From a virus: a stretch of 25,280 nucleotides of DNA. The translations under genes and the position numbers were made by a program. The notes under the pieces were generated by a model, which saw nothing but the letters and a program-made list of their open reading frames with translations, did no database searches and had not been told where the DNA came from. The stretch lies in IMG/VR virus record IMGVR_UViG_3300046507_000296, positions 1 to 25,280 of that record; one strand, 5' to 3'. Below, in pieces: positions 7,227 to 13,162 of the stretch (position 1 is the first letter of the stretch; every line of letters begins with the position of its first letter).

Positions 7227-7536
7227 CCCCGCGAACGACAATAAGAAGCTTGGCCAGATCTATACCTTTGACGAGGTCTGCGCCAAGCTGAGGATCAGCA
7301 GACAGTCGCTCACTGACCTGATCGCCGGCACCAACTTCTACAGCAAGAAGGGCCGCGTCTACCGTTTCTCGGACGCGGACCTGATGGCAATTTGGGAATC
7401 CATGAGATGCGCCTCTACCTCTACCAACGTTCACCTGGATCGAACTACGTCATCCGCGGCACCGACAGCGAAGGCTGTAAGGTCTTCAAATCTGCGAAAA
7501 CTACTGACAAAGCCACCGCGGAAAAAATCCGCATAA
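7219..7536 (+). CDS. excisionase-like helix-turn-helix protein
   Basis: 105 aa as open. Residues 12-58 (IYTFDEVCAKLRISRQSLTD, then GRVYRFSDADLMAIWESM) form a MerR/Xis-type winged helix-turn-helix: a first helix pair binding DNA, a wing (KKGRVYRF) and a final helix. Such genes directly before an integrase act as recombination directionality factors or local regulators. The ATG overlaps the end of the previous gene. The last 43 residues overlap the integrase reading frame out of phase and are of low complexity (S/T/K rich), so the functional domain probably ends near residue 62. The same xis-int overlap is familiar from alphaproteobacterial integrative elements. Confidence 0.75.
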   Translation: MPDPANDNKKLGQIYTFDEVCAKLRISRQSLTDLIAGTNFYSKKGRVYRFSDADLMAIWESMRCASTSTNVHLDRTTSSAAPTAKAVRSSNLRKLLTKPPRKKSA

Positions 7537-8564
7537 AGATGGAGAGCGAGCTGCTGTCAGAGGCGGTCCACGGCAAGAAGTCCGTGGTGACCTTCGACCA
7601 GGCAGCGTCGTCCTACATCGAGGCGGGCGGTTCGACGCGCTTTCTCGGCCAGTACGATGAACAGACGGACAAGATGACCGGGATTGCCGGGAAGCTGGAG
7701 GGCGTGAAGCTCAGGTCCATAACCCAGGCGGTGCTCGATAAGGTCGCGCTCGAACTGCTGCCGAATGTCCAGCCCGACACCCTGAACCGCCAGGTCTACA
7801 CCCCGTTCATTGCCGTTTGGAACCACGCGGTCGGCAACGAGTGGGCGGATTTCCGGAAGTGGAAGCGTCCGAAGAAGCCCAAGGGCACCCGCTCCTTCGC
7901 CGTCAAGAAGCGTCGGGTCGGCAGCTTCCCGACGACCTACGACCGGGCCTGCCCGTTCGTGTGCGCCATGTCGCCGGCCAACGCCATCGTTATGACCATC
8001 CTGTTCTACACGGGGATGCGGCCGATCGAGCTGTTCCTGATGGACCGGGAGCAGGTCAACGTCGCGAACCGGTGGATTACCCTGCCGTCGTCCAAGACGG
8101 GCGAGCCCCGCGGCGTGCCGCTGCACGAGTTCCTGGTCCCGCTGATGAAGGGGCTGCTCAAGCGGAAGGACGGCACCCGGCTTGTCAGGACGTGGGAGGG
8201 AGAGCCCTGGACGGTCGTGGAGGGCAATGGCGGCCAGATGAAGAAGGGCATCAAGAACGCCCGCAGCCGCACCGGCATCCTCGACATCGCGCCCTACACG
8301 GCACGCCATACGGTCTCGACCCAGCTCGTGGTCAATGGCGTCCACGAGTACGTCAAGGACCAGATCTTGGGCCACGTCGTCGACGACATGAGCCACAAGT
8401 ACACCGAGGTCCCGCGGGCCGCCCTGATCAAGGCGATCAACACCCTGCCGACCTTCAAGGCCTGGGCGAGTATGCCCTGGATGAGCGAGCCTCTTCGCTA
8501 CGAGTCGGATCGGCTGAAGCCTCTGACCAAGGAGAAGAAGGCCAAGATGGCCAAGTTGGCCTGA
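7407..8564 (+). CDS. int: tyrosine integrase
   Basis: 385 aa from ATG 7407 (MRLYLYQR, a typical N-terminus of this integrase class); an in-frame TTG at 7392 is the alternative. Residues 1-50 are an arm-type DNA-binding beta domain, 58-145 the core-binding helical domain and about 170-370 the catalytic domain. Catalytic residues: R205 in YTGMRPIEL, K230 in SSKTGEPRG, R300 in PYTARHT, H323 in ILGHVV and nucleophile Y332 in SHKYTEV. The histidine of the usual HxxR box is Y297, a substitution tolerated in this superfamily. It catalyses site-specific integration and excision. The tRNA-derived att core lies 88 bases downstream, with phased TGTGCA repeats on either side. Confidence 0.95.
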   Translation: MRLYLYQRSPGSNYVIRGTDSEGCKVFKSAKTTDKATAEKIRIKMESELLSEAVHGKKSVVTFDQAASSYIEAGGSTRFLGQYDEQTDKMTGIAGKLEGVKLRSITQAVLDKVALELLPNVQPDTLNRQVYTPFIAVWNHAVGNEWADFRKWKRPKKPKGTRSFAVKKRRVGSFPTTYDRACPFVCAMSPANAIVMTILFYTGMRPIELFLMDREQVNVANRWITLPSSKTGEPRGVPLHEFLVPLMKGLLKRKDGTRLVRTWEGEPWTVVEGNGGQMKKGIKNARSRTGILDIAPYTARHTVSTQLVVNGVHEYVKDQILGHVVDDMSHKYTEVPRAALIKAINTLPTFKAWASMPWMSEPLRYESDRLKPLTKEKKAKMAKLA

Positions 8565-8573
8565 AAAAGTGGA

Positions 8574-8592
8574 GTGTGCAAAATGTGTGCAG
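8574..8592 (+). repeat. left arm-type repeats (TGTGCA x2)
   Basis: GTGTGCAAAATGTGTGCAG carries TGTGCA at 8575 and 8586, eleven bases apart (one helical turn). It begins ten bases after the integrase stop. The same hexamer recurs three times on the other side of the att core. Best read as integrase arm-type binding sites. Confidence 0.6.
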
Positions 8593-8651
8593 CGATGACG
8601 AGAAGATCAAAAGCCCCCTTGTTTCATAGGGTCAAATGAGTTGGACCCGTG

Positions 8652-8698
8652 CCTTCACACGGGAGAGGTCGTAGGTTCGATCCCTACTGCGCCCACCA
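8652..8698 (+). other. attP core: 3' half of tRNA-Val(CAC)
   Basis: A 47-base stretch equals the 3' part of a tRNA: anticodon loop TTCACAC (anticodon CAC, valine) with GGGAG as the 3' side of the anticodon stem, AGGTC variable region, T-arm GTAGG-TTCGATC-CCTAC, acceptor strand TGCGCCC, discriminator A and encoded CCA. The 5' side of the anticodon stem does not pair properly and no D-arm or 5' acceptor strand exists upstream, so this is not a functional tRNA gene. Integration here would restore an intact host tRNA-Val. An inverted repeat GGGTC-N10-GACCC (8629-8648) sits just before it, possibly the end of the integrase transcript. 8699-8794 holds no gene. Confidence 0.82.
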
Positions 8699-8794
8699 TT
8701 CTAACCCCCTGAAATAACATACGGATTTCGAAACTTCGTGGCATACCACGGGGCTCCGAATACCGTCCAATACCAAGCACAGAACGTGAACCGA

Positions 8795-8821
8795 TGTGCA
8801 AAAGTGTGCAATCGGTGTGCA
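8795..8821 (+). repeat. right arm-type repeats (TGTGCA x3)
   Basis: TGTGCA at 8795, 8805 and 8816, ten and eleven bases apart. With the two copies at 8575 and 8586 they flank the att core about 60-100 bases away on each side, the geometry of integrase arm sites (P and P' arms). Confidence 0.6.
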
Positions 8822-8859
8822 GTCTGTTCTCCACCCGTTCACCCCGAGGACATCAAATC

Positions 8860-9126
8860 ATGATGAAAGTCTGCCGTTTTCTTACGCTCGCTGTAGTTGC
8901 TCTTATGCCATCCATCGCTCTCTCGGAGACGCCTTATCCGACCCCCAGCCGAGACGGCCTGGAGCGCCTCCAGCGCCAAGGGACCTGCCCGTCCGGGTAC
9001 GTCGGCCTGGGCAGCAAGTGCGAGGCGCTCCACCAGGACACCCCCCGCGCCTACCCCAAGATCAAGGGTGCCCCCTGCCCGGCTGGGACCTTCGCCAGCG
9101 GGGACTACTGCAAGGAGTTCCGCTGA
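8860..9126 (+). CDS. exported cysteine-repeat protein, 88 aa
   Basis: Start at ATGATG preceded by GAGGA. Residues 1-23 (MMKVCRFLTLAVVALMPSIA then LS) are a signal peptide, probably cut before ETPYP. The mature protein has two copies of a CP-x-G-x(4-6)-G-x-x-C unit: CPSGYVGLGSKC and CPAGTFASGDYC, each likely a disulfide-closed loop. Similar small secreted repeats are common in Hyphomicrobiales; the function is unknown. It is the first gene after the att region and may be a lysogeny-expressed accessory gene. Confidence 0.7.
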   Translation: MMKVCRFLTLAVVALMPSIALSETPYPTPSRDGLERLQRQGTCPSGYVGLGSKCEALHQDTPRAYPKIKGAPCPAGTFASGDYCKEFR

Positions 9127-9347
9127 TGGCCAAGAAGACGAAGCCCGCCAGCCGGCGCGGTAACTCCGACCTGCACGCCGCCGTCGCCCGCCTGACCGAG
9201 CGGGCCTGGGCCAACACTGTGGCCGACTGGAAGGAGCTGGAGGAAGCCGTAACGCAACTCGGCGCCGCCGCTCCGAAGGCAGCCAAGGACGCCGTCGCGA
9301 GCTGGAAGCGCTCGATGCGGATGATGCCAAACCCCTTTGGGGCTTGA
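9126..9347 (+). CDS. hypothetical helical protein, 73 aa
   Basis: Starts on the stop of the previous gene (TGATG). The N-terminus is very basic (MAKKTKPASRRGN), followed by amphipathic alanine-rich helices (LHAAVARLTERAWANTVADW). Could be a small nucleic-acid-associated protein; no family recognised. A strong hairpin follows it. Confidence 0.55.
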   Translation: MAKKTKPASRRGNSDLHAAVARLTERAWANTVADWKELEEAVTQLGAAAPKAAKDAVASWKRSMRMMPNPFGA

Positions 9348-9355
9348 GCGGGAAG

Positions 9356-9392
9356 CGTTGGGGCCAGTTCGTTCTGTGGACTGGCCCCAACG
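9356..9392 (+). terminator. 13-bp perfect hairpin
   Basis: CGTTGGGGCCAGT pairs perfectly with ACTGGCCCCAACG around an eleven-base loop. It starts nine bases after the stop at 9347 and ends 40 bases before the next gene. No T-run follows. The nonamer GAAGCGTTG occurs before the hairpin (9352-9360) and again after it (9406-9414). Candidate terminator or processing signal. Confidence 0.5.
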
Positions 9393-9432
9393 TGATGCCG
9401 CACCGTGAAGCGTTGCTGAGGATGGAGTCGAA

Positions 9433-9816
9433 ATGAGCGAGACGTTGGACCTGTTCGCCGACCTGGCGCCGGCCCCGAAGGCTGACCCCAAGCTGGACCT
9501 TTGGGCCCGGCAGGCGGTCGTCGCCTCCCTGCTCTACTACCGGCACGACCACTCGTTCATGTCGGACCACGACTTCGACGCCATGTGCCAGCGCCTCGCT
9601 GATGGCTGGGATCACCTCACCCCCGCCCGTCAGTTCATGCTGGGTTCGGCGCACGAGATCAGGTCCAGCGGATTCGGCGTCCGCGTGACGACCTTTGCCG
9701 AGGGCGCAGCCTACAGCTGGATGCGGGCGAACCGCGTGAAGCCGAGCCAGGTGGGCCCGATCACCAACTGGAATTTCGATCAGCTCGTCGGCCACTGGGC
9801 GGGAGTGGCAGCATGA
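9433..9816 (+). CDS. LigA domain Ia-like small protein
   Basis: 127 aa. Residues 25-55 (ARQAVVASLLYYRHDHSFMSD then HDFDAM) resemble domain Ia of NAD-dependent DNA ligase, the helical NMN-binding element with a YYxxDxPxxSDxxYD pattern. The adenylation, OB and BRCT domains are absent, so it cannot be a ligase alone. Proteins of this type occur in databases as LigA-related phage proteins. It might bind NAD or NMN, but this is inference. Preceded by GAGGATGGAG; its stop overlaps the next start. Confidence 0.6.
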   Translation: MSETLDLFADLAPAPKADPKLDLWARQAVVASLLYYRHDHSFMSDHDFDAMCQRLADGWDHLTPARQFMLGSAHEIRSSGFGVRVTTFAEGAAYSWMRANRVKPSQVGPITNWNFDQLVGHWAGVAA

Positions 9817-10235
9817 ACCGGGTAGCATTCGTCTCCTGCGTCAAGACCAAGTCGACGACGCCGGAGCTGGCCGAGCACCTCTACATCTCGCCGTGGTTCC
9901 GGATGGCGAGGGAGTGGGCTCGCCGCAACTCGGAGCGCTGGTTCATCCTGTCGGCCGAGCACGGACTGCTGTCGCCAAGCACGTTGGTCGACCCCTACGA
10001 GACGACGCTCAACCGCATGGGGATCAAGGACCGCAGGGGCTGGGCATCCCGAGTCGAAGGGCAGATGGAAGAGCTGGGCCTCCGCGGTGACCACGCCTTC
10101 GTGTTGGCGGGCGAGAGATATCGCGAGTTCCTCTTGACGCAACTACGGACACGATTTCAGAACGTCAAAATCCCGATGCAGGGACTTCAGATGGGCGAGC
10201 AGCTCAGCTGGATGAAGAATGAACTTGGAGCTTAA
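9813..10235 (+). CDS. DUF6884-like protein
   Basis: 140 aa matching the remembered pattern of DUF6884: VAFVSCVKTKS (4-14), LYISPWFRMAREWA (23-36), WFILSAEHGLLSPS (43-56), VDPYETTLN (59-67), a FVLAGERYREFL segment (about 96-107) and a C-terminal MQGLQMGEQLSWM. The conserved C-K, LSAxxGLL and PY-T-L positions suggest an enzyme-like fold, but the reaction is unknown to me. Overlaps the LigA-like gene by four bases. Confidence 0.7.
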   Translation: MNRVAFVSCVKTKSTTPELAEHLYISPWFRMAREWARRNSERWFILSAEHGLLSPSTLVDPYETTLNRMGIKDRRGWASRVEGQMEELGLRGDHAFVLAGERYREFLLTQLRTRFQNVKIPMQGLQMGEQLSWMKNELGA

Positions 10236-10237
10236 CA

Positions 10238-10534
10238 ATGAAGAAACTGCTGCTGATCGCCCTCGCTCTTGGCATTACTCGGGCCAATGCAGACCCCTCC
10301 TACACCTACATGTGCAAGGATCAGGGCCGCAGGTTGCCGGTGAAGATCGACGAGACGAAGAACACCCTGACCTGGAAGGGCGTCACCTACAGCATCAAGG
10401 TCAAGGAGGACTGCGGTAGGTATGGCTGGCACGCCGAGAAGGACGGAGTCGGATTCGATTTCTGCACCGCCACCCAGGGCGTTGCCGACTTCGAACTGAA
10501 CGGGATTAACCACGACTGCGACATGAAGCGCTGA
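10238..10534 (+). CDS. exported hypothetical protein, 98 aa
   Basis: MKKLLLIALALGITRANA is a clear signal peptide (cut before DPSYTY). The mature part has four cysteines (CKDQG, EDCGRYG, DFCTAT, HDCDMK) and looks like a small beta-rich disulfide-bonded periplasmic protein. TTGGAG precedes the ATG at good spacing. No family recognised, though similar exported proteins are scattered in rhizobial genomes. One of several exported products in this non-structural region. Confidence 0.65.
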   Translation: MKKLLLIALALGITRANADPSYTYMCKDQGRRLPVKIDETKNTLTWKGVTYSIKVKEDCGRYGWHAEKDGVGFDFCTATQGVADFELNGINHDCDMKR

Positions 10535-10536
10535 TC

Positions 10537-10740
10537 ATGGCCAAGATGATGAAGATGGACAGGTCGCAGTACGCGGGCCTGATCCGGAATGGGTCGATCG
10601 AGATCACCTGCGGGAATTGCGGAACAAAGATGCAGCCAAATGCTGACGACTGGGTCGCGTGTCCGAAATGCGAGAAGAAACTGGGCGAGTGGGACGCGGT
10701 CGAGTTCAAGAAGACGGTCACGCTCGGAAAGAAGCACTGA
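10537..10740 (+). CDS. zinc-ribbon protein, 67 aa
   Basis: Two CxxC pairs, C25-G-N-C28 and C42-P-K-C45, form a zinc ribbon between a short basic N-terminal helix and a charged tail. Could bind DNA, RNA or a protein partner. Two bases separate it from the preceding stop, and its own stop is shared with the next ATG. Confidence 0.6.
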   Translation: MAKMMKMDRSQYAGLIRNGSIEITCGNCGTKMQPNADDWVACPKCEKKLGEWDAVEFKKTVTLGKKH

Positions 10741-11396
10741 TGCCTGCACCTCGAGTCTACAACATCCACCACGGGGACGCTCCCCGTGGTAACGTCTACA
10801 TCGGCCGCGGCTCGCACTGGGGCAATCCGTTTGTCATCGGCAAGGATGGCGATCGGGATCAGGTCTGCCGCCGCTTCGAATGCGAGGTGCTGCCGCAGCT
10901 CGACGTGTCAGATCTCGCCGGCAAGGATCTGACCTGCTACTGCGCGCCGCACCACTGCCACGGCGACTCGATCTGGCTGAAGGCGAACTTCCGGGTGCTC
11001 GTGTTCGGTGGCCGGAATTATGACGACAGAAGCACGCTGTATCGCGCTCTCGATGCCGTCCATGCGTTCAGGCGGATCACATGCATCGTTGAGGGCGAGG
11101 CGTCTGGCGCTGACAGGCTGGCTCAGGAATGGGCTGACGAGCGCAATGTCACGGTTGATCCCTACCCGGCTGACTGGGACAACATCGAGCGGCCCGGCGC
11201 GGTCGTTCGTCGGAACAAGCGTGGCAAGCTCTACGACGCTCTCGCCGGCCACGTCCGCAACGAGCAGATGCTGCGGGAAGGTCGCCCGCAGTTCGCAATC
11301 AAATGTCCTGGTGGGACGGGCACCGCTGACATGGCGACGCGGTGCCTCGCGTACGGGATCATCCCAGCCACTGTCGAAGGCGCTCTTCTTCCTTGA
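10740..11396 (+). CDS. DUF4326-SLOG (YspA-like) fusion protein
   Basis: 218 aa with two recognisable domains. Residues 1-83 are DUF4326: APRGNVYIGRGSHWGNPFVIG, then LAGKDLTCYCAPHHCHGDSI. Residues 85-210 are a SLOG/DprA-like Rossmann domain of the YspA type: VLVFGGRNYDD (87-96), EGEASGADRLAQEW (118-131), PADW (143-146), a RN motif at 173-174 and CPGGTGTADMA (189-199). SLOG domains bind or cleave nucleotide-derived ligands; DUF4326 function is unknown. The fusion suggests both act on the same nucleotide signal. Its end overlaps the convergent minus-strand gene by 38 bases. Confidence 0.85.
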   Translation: MPAPRVYNIHHGDAPRGNVYIGRGSHWGNPFVIGKDGDRDQVCRRFECEVLPQLDVSDLAGKDLTCYCAPHHCHGDSIWLKANFRVLVFGGRNYDDRSTLYRALDAVHAFRRITCIVEGEASGADRLAQEWADERNVTVDPYPADWDNIERPGAVVRRNKRGKLYDALAGHVRNEQMLREGRPQFAIKCPGGTGTADMATRCLAYGIIPATVEGALLP

Positions 11397-11955
11397 CGAG
11401 CATCGGGATCACCCAGGCAGCAGCGAAGTTGATCAAGATGTTAACGACCTCGCTGCCAGTCGGCATGCTGAAGACGTACCACGGCTCAACTGCGAAGAAG
11501 TTGACGATGAAGCCAGAGATCCCAGCGGCGACCAGCGCGTAGCTCCGTCCGAACGCCAGGGCGACGGCGCAGACCGCGAGGGTCAACATCACGTCGATCC
11601 TTGCGTCGATCTTAAGGAAGTCCATCGCGAAGGCGACTGGTGCGGACACGCCGAGAGCAGCGAAGCCGAACAGCCAGTGAGGCACGAGCCACGGCATCTT
11701 AGGTGGATCGGTCTCCGATGGAACTGATTCCGGGCCACCTGTTGCGTCGAGGTTTACAATGTCCAAGTCGATTGCGCTGCTGCCGCTGAACCAGGTTGGC
11801 GACCCGCCGCGGTCGAGGCAGTCCCACATCTGGTCGATTGCCTGCATCAGCCGCGCGTGGCTGCGGGAGATCAGCAAGCTGTCGTCGTCATCGGATTGGC
11901 CAACGAAGGTGTCATTGAGCTTCGCGACTTCATAGTTGCGGTAAATGGTTGTCAT
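11359..11955 (-). CDS. membrane protein with KdpD/DUF4118-like domain
   Basis: 198 aa from ATG at 11955, with GAGG upstream on the minus strand. Residues 1-72 are a soluble domain paralogous to the next gene upstream (IYRNYEV, then a helix with AIDQMWDCLDRGGSPTWFSG, then DIVNLDAT). Residues 90-187 contain about four hydrophobic segments; the stretch 135-182 (GRSYALVAAGISGFIVNFFA then VEPWYVFSMPTG) resembles the DUF4118 transmembrane domain of the KdpD sensor (small membrane helices with an NFF-x-x-P signature). No kinase follows. Orientation is opposite to all plus-strand neighbours; a lysogen-expressed membrane function such as exclusion is possible but unproven. Confidence 0.7.
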   Translation of the reverse strand: MTTIYRNYEVAKLNDTFVGQSDDDDSLLISRSHARLMQAIDQMWDCLDRGGSPTWFSGSSAIDLDIVNLDATGGPESVPSETDPPKMPWLVPHWLFGFAALGVSAPVAFAMDFLKIDARIDVMLTLAVCAVALAFGRSYALVAAGISGFIVNFFAVEPWYVFSMPTGSEVVNILINFAAAWVIPMLVKEEERLRQWLG

Positions 11956-11965
11956 GGCGACCACC

Positions 11966-12274
11966 TCAGGCGACTGCTTTGGCCGGGACGACGCACGGCA
12001 CGAGCTGACGGGTGGTGGCTGCGGCTGGCTGGTCGACGACCAGCATGGCTTCGCAGGTGGCGGCGTCGATGTCGATAACGTCCGTGGCCATCAAGAACCA
12101 GGCCGGGAGGGGGATCTTTCCCTCAAGGGCATTCCAGAGAGCGTCGATGGCCCTGGTGACACGCAGTATGTTCTTGGATCTGAGTTGGAACGGCTCCCCG
12201 TCAGCTGCAATGGCATTGTAGGCGCTCCCGTCGTGACTCACGACGTAAGAGCGGTAGTTGATGGACGTTTTCAT
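11966..12274 (-). CDS. paralogue of the soluble domain at 11740-11955, 102 aa
   Basis: Residues 5-70 (INYRSYVV, then a helix with RAIDALWNALEGKIPLPAWF, then DVIDIDAAT) align with the N-terminal domain of the downstream membrane protein. It has the same Y-R-x-Y start, the same R-x-x-x-AID-x-W helix, P-x-WF and the closing D-A-T. It lacks the membrane part. Ten bases separate it from the next gene, so the two form a minus-strand operon that arose by duplication. The Shine-Dalgarno is poor. Function unknown. Confidence 0.65.
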   Translation of the reverse strand: MKTSINYRSYVVSHDGSAYNAIAADGEPFQLRSKNILRVTRAIDALWNALEGKIPLPAWFLMATDVIDIDAATCEAMLVVDQPAAATTRQLVPCVVPAKAVA

Positions 12275-12408
12275 TTTCTAATTTTCTCGTTCGCTGGCCT
12301 ACCAAAGGCCCGCCTCCGCTCGCAGACTGCTAACGGCATTTGCATTGAAACACAAGCGCCACAATTGTCCGTAGAACCACGGATGCGTTTACCCCAAATT
12401 AGGAACAA

Positions 12409-12430
12409 AAGCCCGGAAAATCCCGGGCTT
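12409..12430 (-). terminator. terminator-like hairpin
   Basis: AAGCCCGG / CCGGGCTT, eight pairs with a six-base loop. Read on the minus strand, the stem is followed by a T-rich run (CTTTTGTTCC), the classic intrinsic form. On the plus strand the tail is weak. It would shield the minus-strand pair from transcription entering from the right. Confidence 0.55.
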
Positions 12431-12449
12431 CTGGTTACATCTGAATAAA

Positions 12450-12465
12450 TGTTCAGGGGTGAACA
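12450..12465. promoter_or_regulatory. operator-like inverted repeat
   Basis: TGTTCA-GGGG-TGAACA, perfect six-base arms. It occurs once in the window, in the divergent control region. A repressor operator is plausible. It is not the alphaproteobacterial LexA box (GTTC-N7-GTTC direct repeat). Confidence 0.4.
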
Positions 12466-12497
12466 AAGTAAGGCAACCCCCTTGCCAAGACTCGTGA

Positions 12498-12513
12498 TTT
12501 GCCTTAATGCAAA
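12498..12513 (+). promoter_or_regulatory. 16-bp palindromic element, copy C
   Basis: TTTGC-CTTAAT-GCAAA, perfect arms, upstream of the dCMP deaminase. A further AGCAAA half-site lies at 12522-12527. Confidence 0.6.
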
Positions 12514-12571
12514 CGGCACAAAGCAAATGGAGTGTCGATTGTCAGCCGGTTCCAGAGCCCAGCTTCCTTCA

Positions 12572-12596
12572 GTGTTTCCGCGTGTTTCCGCGTTTC
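12572..12596 (+). repeat. 10-bp tandem repeat
   Basis: GTGTTTCCGC twice in tandem, followed by a partial third copy (GTTTC). About 75 bases before the probable dCMP deaminase start. Possible protein-binding direct repeat or slippage product. Confidence 0.5.
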
Positions 12597-12670
12597 TGAG
12601 CGGCCTCGGATTGGTCAACAGCACTGACGCTTTGCGAACCCGAGTTGCAAACTCCGGTATCATCGCACGT

Positions 12671-13162
12671 TTGACATCATTCCTATCGGAGCCGGACCTC
12701 GATCGGCGCCCTCAGGTCTTCTGGGACCGCTACTTCCTCACCGTGGCCGAGGCGGTCTCCACAGCCTCGAAGGATCCTTCGACTAAAGTCGGTGCCGTCA
12801 TCGTGCGCCCCGACCGGACCATGGCGTCTTTCGGCTACAACGGATTCCCCCGGGGGATCGCCGACACCGAGGAGCGGCTGAACAACCGCGAGGTCAAGTA
12901 CGGCTTGGTCGTCCATGGCGAGATCAACGCCATCCTCACGGCGCGCGAGCCTCTGCACGGCTACACCCTCTACACCTGGCCGTTCATCACCTGCAAAAAC
13001 TGCTCCCTGCTGGTCACGCAGTCCGGCATCAAGCGTGCCGTTGCGCCGCAGCTCCCCGACCATCTGAAGGAGCGCTGGGCTCAGTCTGTCGCCGATGCCG
13101 CCCGCATCTACGACGAAGCCGGCGTTGCCTGGGAACTGATCGAACCCGAGGAGGCAGCATGA
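12671..13162 (+). CDS. dCMP deaminase
   Basis: 163 aa from TTG 12671. Converts dCMP to dUMP, feeding thymidylate synthase. Zinc ligands are H82-G-E84 (VVHGEINAIL, Glu as proton donor) and C108-K-N-C111 (PFITCKNCSLLV). The opening WDRYFLTVAEAVSTASKDPS TKVGAVIV-type core and YNGFPRGI are typical. The start is uncertain. Open frame extends to 12449, with ATG at 12527, but codons before about 12680 lack the GC-rich third positions of the gene and the regulatory palindrome lies within that stretch. No start has a good Shine-Dalgarno. The stop overlaps the next ATG. Confidence 0.88.
   Translation: MTSFLSEPDLDRRPQVFWDRYFLTVAEAVSTASKDPSTKVGAVIVRPDRTMASFGYNGFPRGIADTEERLNNREVKYGLVVHGEINAILTAREPLHGYTLYTWPFITCKNCSLLVTQSGIKRAVAPQLPDHLKERWAQSVADAARIYDEAGVAWELIEPEEAA

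Larger units (their letters stand above)
12275..12670 (+). other. divergent intergenic control region, about 400 bp
   Basis: No convincing gene. It separates the minus-strand paralogue pair from the plus-strand dCMP deaminase. It holds, in order: a hairpin GGCCT-N5-AGGCC (near 12296-12310), a degenerate half of the palindromic element (TTTGCATTGAA, 12339-12349), a terminator-like stem (12409-12430), an operator-like inverted repeat (12450-12465), a hairpin GGCAA-CCCCC-TTGCC (12472-12486), a full palindromic element (12498-12513), a 10-bp tandem repeat (12572-12596) and TTTGC-N11-GCAAA (12633-12653). Base composition is clearly lower in GC than the genes. This is where a phage decision switch could operate, but no repressor gene lies beside it. 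Confidence 0.55.

Noticed and set aside
8652-8698. A functional phage tRNA gene
   Set aside because: Only the 3' half is present; there is no D-arm or 5' acceptor strand, and the 5' anticodon stem does not pair.
12450-12465. LexA/SOS box
   Set aside because: The alphaproteobacterial LexA site is a direct repeat GTTC-N7-GTTC; this is an inverted TGTTCA-N4-TGAACA and also does not match the GAAC-N4-GTTC form.
12271-12663. Minus-strand 130-aa open frame through the divergent control region
   Set aside because: No ribosome site, mixed composition without domain features, and it would run through the terminator-like stem and palindromic elements.
12449-12670. Extended N-terminus of the dCMP deaminase
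   Set aside because: Codons in this part lack GC-rich third positions, the regulatory palindrome and tandem repeat lie in it, and the deaminase core needs only a short leader; it is treated as non-coding with the start left uncertain.
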